Translations under genes and position numbers: made by a program
Assembly: GCA_914767715.1 (NCBI GenBank)
Contig: OU612072.1
Coordinates: 13,826,001-13,890,000, forward strand
Origin: Membranipora membranacea
Taxonomy: Eukaryota > Bryozoa > Gymnolaemata > Cheilostomatida > Membraniporidae
Length of the DNA: 64,000 nt
Direction: 5' to 3'
Notes under the pieces: generated by a model
The model's database searches: none
The model's input: only the letters and a program-made list of their open reading frames with translations
What the model was told of the DNA's origin: nothing
Shown: positions 47,401 to 58,973 of the stretch, piece after piece
How the letters are laid out: the number at the start of each line of letters is the position of its first letter
How positions within the stretch are numbered: position 1 is the stretch's first letter

Positions 47401-50400
47401 CTGTTAATACAAACATGTCAGTGCAAGTTATGATATTATTATATGCCTGATTTTTTTAAACTTATTATTATCAGCCATATGAGTGAAGCAAAGAACACAT
47501 TACTATGAGGACAGCAGTTGATATGAGCGCTTGCATTTTGTGTTAAAAGGTTGATTAAAAGGTTACAGTTAGGCGGCCATTGTATTAGCTACCTCCTAGA
47601 AAAAACGACTTTGTATTGTATAACCAAGACTGTAGGTGAACAATCTGTGTATATACCAACCTTTCATCACCTTCAATTTACTGAGGGGCATCAATTTTTC
47701 AAAGCCATCCTGGAAAAAGGTAAAAGTTGTATGATCTTGATGGAGCCTGAAGCTTCAAAACAATCATAAGTTCAACACAGAAAGAATATTCTCAAGAGCA
47801 ACTTGCAGTGAGCAAAATTAGATGCTAATGGAACATGATTTACCTTGACCACCTCAAATCACAAAAATATTTTATTTCAACTTGCCTTACAAAGCTCAAA
47901 GAATGTGACAAACATTTGGAATCGTGAGAGCCAGCGCATTCTTGGATAACAGCTTTTCATCATTTCTTGATTTGGGTTTTAGATCCCTTTTCTGTTGAAC
48001 CAAATTTATAGACAAAACGCCCTGGCAATGCTGTGTAATAAGAACAAGCCAATTGTTCAGAATGTAGTTGCAATCTGGTATGAGTATATTTTCTCATGGG
48101 TAGGCATTTTCCTTTCTACTCACTGGAAAAACTGCCTGCACTGCTAAGGTAACATCATGCTCTCGCTCATTGTCCCAGACCTGATTGAAATAACCATTGT
48201 ACACTTTTCCATCTCCCAGATTAAACACAGTACTCGACATTTCCATTTCTGCAGCAGGAAAATGTGCAGCAGTGTAGCAGTTATATTCAATTGTAGGGAT
48301 TTGTTGACAGTTGCTGAGGTTCACAAAAGATGACGAGCCTCGCTGTGTGACAATTATCACATATGACCTGCAAGATTTGAATCAAAATGGCTCAGTTCTG
48401 CCAAAAAACAGCGTGACGACACTACAGATAAAGTTCTACTTGATTTTAAATTTTTTAGGAAATTCAGTTTACATTTGCTGCTGTAACTATGTTCGAGTTA
48501 ACCGCTACATGAAAAATACACCGGGACTGCCTTGTTCAATGGCCTGTAACGTTTACTATATATAAACCTCTTTTTATACTACAAGAAGAACCAAGCTCAA
48601 ATAGAAATAGTGTGACAAACATTCATGCTTACTTTAATGTAATTTTCTTATCTTTGAACATATCCATCTTCAGTATATGCAGTGGCACATAAGAGATCCC
48701 ATCATCATCAACCGTGGTCCCTGAAGCCATCAGCTCCTCCTCATTCTTGGCTGTATAATGAACAAAATTGAATACATTGTGATTGATATTGACTTAAATC
48801 TAGCAACATAAGTGTGAGGACTTTGATGACATTAACGATGTCAAAAGCTCACTTTGGAAAAGTTTTCATGTGATCCACTGCTTCACACAGGATATACAGG
48901 AGTAGCTGATGCTCGTTAGTAGTTTAAGTGCTCAAACGATGCAAGATGCTGGTAGAGGCATTTCGTTATCAACCACTTTCTCCCCTCCGTTTAAGTATAT
49001 ACCAATAAAGTGCCACAGTTATGGCACCATGAAAAAGAGCATAACTCCAAACATTTCGTAAAAATTGAGATGGAGCTAGACAAAAAGACTGGTCATACAA
49101 GAGAAAAAGATAGTTATGATATTTATGTATAGGCAATCAAGACAAATTGTTTCATATCCATCATACTAATATGCTGACATATTCCCAGGATTGCTCAATT
49201 TTGACTTGGAATGACAATATATTTTTCCTTCAAAGATTTGGTAAGTTTGAGGAATTATATAGTTTACTACAATGTACTGTTTTGTGACAGGTGTTGTCTA
49301 GCCAGCAATTTATTAGTTGTCTCACCATAAAGAAGGGGGCCATAACTGTGGCACTTTATGGGTATATACTTAAACGGAGGGGAGAAAGTGGTTGATAATG
49401 AAATGCCTCTACCAGAATCTTGCACCGTTTTAGCACTTAAACTAGCTCGTAAGTAATGATTCGCTGTGAGATTATGAAGATAATGAAGTAAACCACTAGA
49501 TAGTATTGATAGTCTCTGATTTACTAGTATATTGCTTTTTATTAAAACTTACTTCAATACAAGTTGATAAAGACCTACCTTCCAAGTCTGTGTAAACTAA
49601 ATATTCCAATGAGCTAGGACTGCTCCCAACACTGTTAAAAGCTCTCGCAGTACATGAAAGTTTAGATAACGGCTGTAGGCCACATATCAACACATCCTCA
49701 GTAGCAGAGAAACTATGACTGGTATCTGTACAGTCAACCTACAAAAAAACCAATGATACTCTAGAAACAACCATATACAAACCTATCTTAAAGCTCAGCA
49801 TATCTAAAAAAACATTTAAACTTCACCTGCAACAACGCTTAGTATTATGTTAGAAATGACCATGCTGCTTAGCATCAATTATTAACATACTTGGTACAGA
49901 AGTATTTTCCCGTTTGCCTGGGATGGTGGTCTGAGTACCATATTCACACAGGAAGAGTTTGATTCTACTGAAGAAATAGTTGGGGCATCTGCAGGCTCTG
50001 GAATAAAACATACTGCCAAATCAAACAACAAATAGTAGGATGCATTTCACTTATGTTATTATCATGTTTTCACAGACATAAATATAATCAACTATGGGTG
50101 AATAGATCTCCCTCATTACGGTAAAGAGAGCTCAGGATACTTGCCTCAAACTATTTGTCCATCATTAACGCTCTTTATTATAGTCTGATTGCCATTTTAG
50201 AGTAGATTGATACGTGAGAAGTAGCTAAAGCTTTGAGGGCGAATAAGCTGTTGTGACTGGACACAAATTTGATGGCAGGATGACATATCTGATCATATTT
50301 GATCTCAACAGGTCATATGCGAAAAAGTTCACTGCGAAATCTCTAAATCAAATTATATACACAATAAGTATGATAAGTTGCATTATCAAGAATTGGTATG

Positions 50401-53400
50401 TTGGAGGCTTCCCAGCTATAAATAACAGCACTTGTAAGGTTGATGTGAATTGTGCTTTAGAAAAAACCAAAGGTCATTATTAGGACTGTTATTGTAGTCA
50501 CAAGAGTTATCATTCCTCATTGTTATTGCTCCACTCACCAAGTTCACCAGTTTTTATCCAGACAGATCTATTTGCTGTCAGACCCTCGCTGTTTGTGACT
50601 CGCACAGTGAATGTGTAGTTCTTGTAACCTGCTAGATTATTGAAGACTCTGCTTGTCTTGAAGTCATCATCATTAATACTATACTCCTTGTTCACGGATA
50701 ACAAACAATTTGTCTCAAGACTCTAGAAACAGTGATTTAAAATAATCAAACTGTCTACACAAGACTTTTGGGTGCCAGTAATCAAGCTACTAGCAACTCA
50801 AAAATTCAACAAAACATGTTTAATGTGATGTACATTTGAAAAAAACTATAGTTTTGATTGTGTCTTCAATGCCTACATGGTGTAAAAAATATCCATTTGC
50901 AAGTGCTACTCTCAGAAGTCAACAGCCTTTTGCAGCTATTTTACCGACACACACCATGTTCAACCTAAGATTCACAAAACATACATACCTACTACCTGGA
51001 TGTGACATATAAGAGAATATAGCCTGAACAGCTCTTATATAAGATTTAACTGCATAATATTAAAGATAAGATAATATACAATTGAATTCCTAATTTACCT
51101 CAATGTTGACGGTAGCTTTCCAAGATTGACTATCTGTAGAACTCACTTTTTCCACTGCTATATTTCCTTTTCCAAGGAAAAACTCAGGAGCTAAAATGGG
51201 ATGACATTATTACTAGATATCAACCATGTTGTTGTGATCGAGTTTAGATGAATGCGGTTACGCGTAATGTGAATCCTAGTAGAGGTTGTGAGTATGAGGA
51301 ATTTTATGTATTACATTTGCTAGTTGCCTTCTCGTGTACAAGAGAAGACAACTACAAAGTATCACAAATATGTTAAACAGTATGAATGAGAAGCCCTAGT
51401 TCATACATCAATGAACATGGATGCTTAGGGAGAGTGAGTGAGGTATTAATAGCAAGTAAAGAGCTTTGCTCAGGGACTCTTGATCCACCGAGAGAACTGA
51501 GCACAACAACAATATTAATTGGAGCTGAAATATGGGGCTGCAGGACCCAGATATCTAGCCACATATTCAGTATTGGATAGTATTATAAAACACCAGAAAA
51601 CCACCAGAAAACCACCAGAAAATAACAACAACAAACAACAACAAACAACAACAACATGATTGCGTGATTGTGCTTGCGAGTTAATATCATGTTCTGTTTA
51701 TATTTGTATATGTTTTCTATCATGACGTTGTCTCTCCCCCATGTTTTTGTCTATCTCTAGGTTCGATATCACCGTAACAGGACAGGTCGATCAGGATTAA
51801 ATTACTTTGATGGTTGTCGATTCAGAGGTAGAATAGTGTAATTCGGTGAGCTGTATATTTATATGAATTGAGCATCTGCCACTAACTAGTTGTTAGTGTA
51901 CACCCCAAAGTGCACCATTTAGAGTGTATCAATGTCAAAAGATATTCAGCCTGTCCAACCATTAAATTTCTTCTGAGTACTCATCGTCTAAATAACAAGA
52001 TGCCAAATAATTACACCTTAACTTACCGGAACATGATCTCGTTTTTGCTTTAATTACTTTGATTGGTCCTGGCAGCTCTATATTATCTATAATACAGCTC
52101 AGATGATATGTGTATTCTTTATCAAAAAGGAGACCATTGGCTGAGAAGGTTGTTTTTTTTCCGATGACAGTTCTGTGACTTTGTCCCACACCATCACCAT
52201 AGACAACATACCTGCCAACATTGATCAACACGATTGAGCGGTAGGCTTGCAGCCAAACCTAACCTAGCAATATGCCCAGCCATGCCTTTCAGACTTTTAT
52301 GATATAAGTTAGATGACCTCACAAATGAATGAATCAACATCGACATCAACATCAACATCACTTACTCGCATTGACTACTGTTTGTATCTGGAAAAGCGTT
52401 GTAGATATATGGAATTTCTCTGAATGGTGTGAACTCCATCTCCAGTTCATGAGGGCTTGCTCTCAGTAGTTTTGGCATTTCGATTTCTCTGGGAACATCT
52501 ATAATATATTTTAGGATGTTATGTTGAAAACATGAATGACCCGTATATATATATATATGTGATGTAGGGGATAGCTGGTCTTACACCAGACATGTTTATT
52601 CCATATGCGGTACTTGTTCACTGTATTAGCAGAAAAAAACTTTTAATTATACAGTATAAATGGATATTTATTGTGGTCCAAAGATGCCTCCACCTCTTGG
52701 GCTTTCTTCATAGGTGAAATTGTATCCTAACTTATCTACTACAAATACACTTAAGATGAAACTCATGATCATGACTACATCAACAAGCTTTCTCACATAA
52801 AATGGGCAGTAGGAATGATCCCTATATCTATATATATTCTGGTATTTGGAAGATTTGTACTGTGGTCCAAAGCTGTCTCCACCTACCTGCAGCATATATT
52901 TTGATCTCGGAGACTGGAACAGCCCCAAAAATATGCAGTGACCTTATAAATGGTGTTCTGCCACTTCTACATACTAGTGAACTGACACAATTTTGCGAAC
53001 AGTCTGAATATCTCCACGGCCGATATTTTTTGAGCCCACCGTCTCTCGGGATTTCTTCATAAGTGAAATTGTATCCCAGATATCCTCCTACATTTACATA
53101 GAGGATGAAGCTGATGATCATCAAGCATTGTGACATAAATTAAACAGTAGCAACGATATTTTCATGCGGAATATATGCCATCATTTAAAAAACTAGTTTT
53201 GGATTAAAAAAAACAAAGCTCCTAAAGCCTGTATTTAGAATGCACCATCAATAAAACACAACATTAATTGCATGAAGAATGCTATACTTACGATCACCCA
53301 GTTGGGCAAACTCAATCAAGATAGGTTTGGCCCAGCTTATCTCCGTAAAGTTTGAATTAAGTATCTTACAATAACCAACACTGCTCTTCGTCCCCTCTCT

Positions 53401-56400
53401 ACCATTACACATCATTGTACCAGTTTGAGCAAGATTGGTTCCTTCAATATAAATGGTACACGCATAGCATGACACATTTCTGAGGTTGTCATAAGGACGA
53501 TGTGTGACCACTATTCAACAACCTTAACTATATTCTTCAATAATTTTGTTTTTTGTAAATGCACACATTAATATGCTCTAAAGTTGCCAAAAATCACTTG
53601 GCCATTTGATAATTGCAAAAAAGTTTGTGTTGTATAAGAATGAATATCCATGATCTGAAGGATATATATACACTGTGTTGCTGTTATCTGATTGAAAACC
53701 AAACAAAGATAATCTTACTAGCACGCTGGTAGACTTTAACCTCTTTCAGGTTTATCAAGCCGATCCTCATGACAGCGACATATCTGGCTTGGTGTGGAGG
53801 GCTTAGATGAGAAACTCCAACAACTCCATATGATGGTAGTTTATAAACTTGTTTCCAGTTTCCATCATCAAAGTTTATATTCGTTTTGTTAATAACAGTG
53901 GTTATCTCTTTGCTCCGTAAATATATGGTTACATTCGTTGAACGAATAACTGTAAAACATACAATATATAATATGGAAGATAGAAATGTTAAAAAATTGT
54001 GTTTTATCCATAGACTTCATAGTAAACCTAGACAGGACACTATAAGGAGCATTAGCATTGAGGCACTGAGGCATTTAATTGTGGACAACGTAACGAAATG
54101 GGAAGGTGTAGAAGCAATGATGCTATCATTGATTCACTGTCCAAAATCCAGGTATTTTGTCGTTAACTCGAAAAATTTTGATTGGATTTTGAGTTGGAAA
54201 ATAACAATAGTGTTAGCAGTTTATCTTGAACAGTTTGATACTAATTTAAGGCTGAAAAAATATTTGGGGTAGAAATAGGTGGGCTCAGTTGAGAAACACC
54301 AACAGATACAAATGACGGTAGTGCGTCAACTTCTTTCCACTCTCGATCTTCAAAATCTATATTGGTTGCATCGATAACTGTGGTTATCTCCTTGCCCCGT
54401 AAATATAGCGTTACATTTGTTGAACGATCAGCTGTTAAACATACATCACATAATCTTTGAGATCGCAGATCACAGTCTTTGTATCTGGTTTCCCATATGA
54501 AACATATTTGGTTTATTATTTGAATATTATTGATGATTCATAAACGTGTTAATTAGGTTATTATGGTGAAAAGAGTTCATAGCTCAAATTTAACTTGATG
54601 TTACTAATTAAACATAGTATACTAATGGCAAGTTTTGAAAATGAATTTTACTATGTTCTTGCAGATCTTTCTGGGTACGTAATTATCCACGACTGCACAA
54701 AGCCCATCACAGCAATTATTTAACGATCTTTGAACAGTGGGATATACAGTGTATGGGTGAATCATAGGCATATGTAACAATTATTATTAAACAAAGTGGT
54801 TATGGCTTTTGATTTTCTATCCTATGAACAGTTTTCTAAGATCAAATTTGAGGCAATGTTTTGAGTTGTAATTTCTCCTTGTCGGTACTAGACAACACAC
54901 GGCATAGTAACAATATTTTCAAACTGGCTTGATCTGGAGAACCCTAAATGTTACATCAAAAAACTATTTCAGATTCAGCATCGGCATTATATACGGGTGT
55001 TCCAACTTATTCTATCGGTGTTATTTTAAAAGACTTTACAAACTGAATCTCATATGACATCAAACAAAATTAGAGAGTAGCTACATACACTGACTTATCC
55101 TCCCATGTAAGTATATCTCAGTGACAATATACAAGTCTCCCAGATCTACAAGCCACCATTGAGGTGAAGTTTTCCCTCCATCAGTGTGAGCGTATTCAAA
55201 ATAAGTGTCATCATACAGGATACCATCTACTGCTTTATCAGCTGACCAAACCTTGCCTTCACCAGTATACGTACTGCTTTGATATGCCGTCTTGCCATAT
55301 GCTATGTTTGGATTCGTGACTGTCAAATAAATATAACATGGTACATTCTGATTTGTTGAGACGACACATAAATATAAATAAAATCTTTTATAAATTTCAT
55401 TCTTTTAATTTCATTCCGGGTTAATCTTATGCATGCCACTGTATCATATCATCTGCAGATAAGGGGGGGAGGCATAGAGCTTGAGTCCGTCATGGTTGCC
55501 TCCTTCCTGATATGTACCAAAACAATATCATACGGTACAAGATGCAAGCTAAACAGGTATTTAGCTATGGGTGACAACTTACATGGATGTTGGTAAATCT
55601 CAACTTCTAAAATGTTGATGAATCCATTTCTAGCTAGAGCAACAAATCTAGTCTTCCTTGAAGGGTTAAGATGAACTGTCTGATTGATCACATTTGATCT
55701 CAGAGTTGTAATGTTTTCCCACATGGGATATGAGAAGTTGATGTTTTCTCCAGTCTGTGGCTCATAGTGTGTAGAGCACTGCTTACAGAGGTATATGCTT
55801 ACATTTGTTCGATCTCCTGCAATAAAGATGAGTAATTTTGAATTTTAAGAAAACAAATATAAAAATATTTCTTTTATAACACCTGCTCTCAAGTAGTTGG
55901 TTTGAATTCTCGCCTGTTACATGTCAGTTAGGTCTTAGCTATTGAGCCTACCTACAAATACACTTCTGGGTGATAGACAAATAAATGGGTAATAAATCGC
56001 TAACATTTGTTCAGCTCCCTGAAAGAAAGATAAATATGAATGCTTATATAATTGAGTAACTCATAATAACTGGATATCTTCAAATGACCCCAAAGGATAA
56101 AAATCATTGACAGGGTGGTATTTAGCTGAGTGAAAGACTGTGAAAAGTTGTTTTATAGGGAGTTGGGCGCAAATTATTGCAATTTTTGGACTTGTGCTAG
56201 AGATTCAGCTCAGTGTCTACAGGATACTGGAAGTTCTTGTTGGATGTTTTGGCGGAATTATATAAAATAGTAAAATAGTCCGTAGCTGCTACTCTTATAG
56301 CCATATAACAATGAAATAGTCATAATTTATATGAAATTGACCTTGACATATTAATTCCTGGAAAAAATGTAATGCAATGAAATGCAGTACAGTGTATGAC

Positions 56401-58012
56401 AGTGTTATTTAATGCTAAACAATACAATCCATTATAATGATATGAGTTACAAAACGACTGAAACTAGTTCAGGTTCCACAGGCCTTTTGGGATATTGTAT
56501 TGGATTGCATGCAATAGCATTGGTTGACTTTCACAATAGGGGTTTGCTAGAGGGAAATATTTGCAAGAGCTTGTGTTCCAAACACACCCTATCTAACATG
56601 ATCAGTGATGTTTATTACCAAGGGACAAGAACTCTAACAAAGAATGTTACCAAAAATTCTGTTCTGTTCGTCAGAGATAAAATGAACGATTCAGCTTAGA
56701 AGGACCAAATATAAGAGTCAGTTAATATTCGCTTGATGAAAAATGGTTAACCTTGTATTGATAGGTACTTACAGGTCTCAGCTAGCACAAAATAAGGATA
56801 GAATTTACACATTCTCTCCACCATTTGAGTCAGTGAGCAGGACAGTTGCATTATTAGAGAGCAAAATTGATATAATCATCTATTTTCAGGCGGTTCTGCA
56901 GATTGAAGAGCTCCAATATAAACAGGAGAGGGAGTCAGAAGAAGAAGAGTTTCTAACATACCTTGTTCGCCTCTACCATAAACAGATATTTCTGATATAT
57001 CGTACTCATTCTGTAGAGCAACCATCCACCATTGTAGATTTGAAGAGGGTTCACTGCCATTTGTATGAGCAAATCCGGTTCTGTAGCCATCCCCGATCAA
57101 CCCATCCACAGCCTTTGCGGCTCCATATGATTCTTGTGATCTATACCCATACTCATACTCATATGTGCTTATCTGATAAGCAGGTTTGTTCAGTGCCAGA
57201 TTTGGGTTTTTGACTACAAAAAAACCTGATTCTTGTCATATCTTTATCTTGATGGAGAGACTTTCTATGAATTTGTAAGAATAGCAATTAAACAGTTGGA
57301 ATGGTGCTGGAAAACGGCTTGCACAAATCAGAAAGGATCAGAAACGATCTTAAGAGATAATCAATTTTTTCAGGTAAACAGTGATGCAGTCGGTTATTGA
57401 CCCTCTGCTGTCCGAAAGCTTAAAGATTCTTGTGGATGGCTCGACCAGGGAATTCCTCTCCCAACTCCTTGGCTCAACCAAGATCAATATTGCCCTGGAC
57501 TTGCCTACCCCTTTCAAACTTTTATGCAGGCAAATTGGATAAATCATGATCTAAGCTCAAGTCAAAGGTGAATCTTAATGTGAATCATTGTGACTCCACT
57601 TGGAAATGCAAACAGATGAAGTTACTAAGCTGCAGAAAAACTCATCCTCACTAAATCAAACCATCTTAAAACCAATATATTTTTCACAGTTTATTTAAGA
57701 ACAATGTGGCATGGCAGCTATTTGCCCCGTTTGTCCTATACATTACAAGGTATCTGTATGCTGGTGAGCAACTGCCTAATAGAACTAACAAACTGATCTT
57801 CCTCGCATAGGAATGGGTAACGACAGATTATTTATGCAGTGGTATGCTTAGCTTGATTCATGGTGAAGGTACAAATATGGTGATTATTCAAACAGCTCCA
57901 AGTTACATGTCATATGATGTAGTATCTTACCTGGTAGGCATTGTCCATGGAATATCAATGATATTATGATGCAGCACAGAAGAGGGATGCTATATATGTC
58001 CCAGCCTTTCAT
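46484..58012 (-). CDS. Gene 5: intact type I F5/8C-FN3 receptor with tyrosine-rich tail
   Basis: Exons: 57931-58012 (signal peptide), 56962-57213, 55583-55816, 55089-55319, 53719-53949, 53292-53510, 52887-53087 (three F5/8C-like domains), 52366-52498, 52027-52211, 51099-51190, 50539-50722, 49891-49988, 49579-49738 (FN3), 48633-48750, 48124-48367 (membrane-proximal, four residues shorter than in gene 4), 47661-47709 (linker), 47271-47400 (transmembrane), 46841-46980, 46484-46578 (tail). They total 3078 nt: 1025 residues plus stop, with every phase matching and no internal stop. It should sit in the plasma membrane with a lectin-like head outside and a phosphorylatable tail inside. Its sequence is mosaic: N-terminus like gene 2, middle like gene 3, tail like gene 4. 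Ligand and partners are unknown. Confidence 0.78.
48920..49444. mobile_element. 525-bp MITE with ~105-bp terminal inverted repeats
   Basis: Left end TAGTTTAAGTGCTCAAACGA and inverted right end TAGTTTAAGTGCTAAAACGG stay nearly identical for about 105 bp. The flanks GCTCGTTAG (48911-48919) and GCTCGTAAG (49445-49453) form a 9-bp target duplication with one mismatch. Gene 4 has the empty site (GCTCGTTAG near 39326-39334). Long inverted ends and a 9-bp duplication suggest a Mutator-like non-autonomous element. It lies in a gene 5 intron. Confidence 0.82.
51229..51934. mobile_element. ~0.7-kb insertion in a gene 5 FN3 intron
   Basis: The gene 3 intron reads straight through (CGACCATGTCAAAAG near 29115-29130). 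Gene 5 carries ~700 bp between CAACCATG and TCAATGTCAAAAG. The insert contains CACCAGAAAAC triplications and an AACAACAACA simple repeat near 51590-51655. I cannot assign a class. Confidence 0.6.
52680..52800 (-). pseudogene. Truncated extra copy of F5/8C domain 3, second half
   Basis: Minus-strand frame LGYNFTYEESPRGGG duplicates the start of exon 52887-53087 (LGYNFTYEEIPRDGG) about 290 bp downstream of it. No closing strand or donor follows, so it is a partial exon duplication, absent from gene 3. Confidence 0.6.
54279..54431 (-). pseudogene. Truncated extra copy of F5/8C domain 2, second half
   Basis: Reading from acceptor ...TTTAACAG at 54432, the frame DRSTNVTLYLRGKEITTV...VGVSQLSP matches exon 53719-53949 but ends abruptly at the edge of the ~54080-54270 repeat. 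Its phase would allow splicing in, but it has no donor. The intact exon downstream supplies this half-domain. Confidence 0.65.
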
Positions 58013-58973
58013 TATTACCTTCACAAAATCAGCCTCAGTAAACCATGTGATGCAGCTCGACTCCAAGCAAACACTAGTGAAACTCAAATGGTATAGAAAT
58101 ATCAGTAAGAAGTTGAGTTCTGCCTTATCTGATGTTTGTTTAGTTGATAATTCGTTCTCACTATCAGTGTGGTATTTACAAATGGCAATTTGGTGCTAAG
58201 TAGCATAATCAAAACTTCCCTGTTGAGATAAGTTCACAATGATGAAAGCGTGACCTTTACGAACCCTTATTTTACACATTAACTATATTTGATTGGCTTT
58301 GTATTCTATCAAAAGGTCTCACAACACAACAGAAAACCGCTGATAAAACCCAACTTCTTATCACCATGATGACGTTTGGTGATCAAAAGAATCTGGTTTC
58401 TGCGCAAAATTGTCTTGTCTGATAAGCTTAATTATGTTTTTGGATAATATAGACTGACAAGTCAAACAGGCTGCTTAGCAGTACCGTGTAGGTAAAGGGT
58501 TAAAATTATTTTTGATGGACGAATCCATGTTTTTGACACCTCGACAAAGTGATTGTCCCTTATGAATAGAAACCAAAAATGCATCATGACAGAACGCGGC
58601 TGAGGATTGCAGAGCGGAATGATCGAATGTGGATAATGAAATAAAATAGAACATGCATGTAGTTATAGTTAGGAATGTCATGTACTGTGATGAGGTACTG
58701 GAGGGAGGAGATAAGTTGGGGGAGGCTGGGAAGCAACCACTGGAACCACAACCCCCAACCAAAATTCCTCAGAAATCAAACTTTCAATTAAGATAGTCTG
58801 GATAAATCATAAATATATGTTTTTTATATGAATTTAAACTTAGTCATTTCTCATGAGTTGTTTATAACAAACTCACTGAAACTTCAGCAGCACAGTTCAT
58901 CCAGTTTCCCTTTCTTGACATGCCTTCATCAAAATTTAAGCAAGGCAGCCTGAATATAATATGTGTGACTTTA
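58013..58973. other. Spacer between gene 6 (3' end) and gene 5 (5' end)
   Basis: Same class as 8416-9567 and 21221-22380, but ~200 bp shorter because of an internal deletion at about 58600 (join GCGGCTGAGGATTGC). No gene is supported. Confidence 0.5.

Noticed and set aside
53886-54272. Plus-strand 128-codon frame
   Set aside because: It starts inside the antisense of an F5/8C exon and continues through the foldback arm. The gene 3 counterpart diverges in length, and no family is recognised.
56412-57213. Plus-strand frames of 95 and 156 codons in and beside the gene 5 domain 1 intron
   Set aside because: The second overlaps exon 56962-57213 antisense, and the equivalent frames in gene 2 (19853-20056) are cut by stops. 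No recognisable protein.
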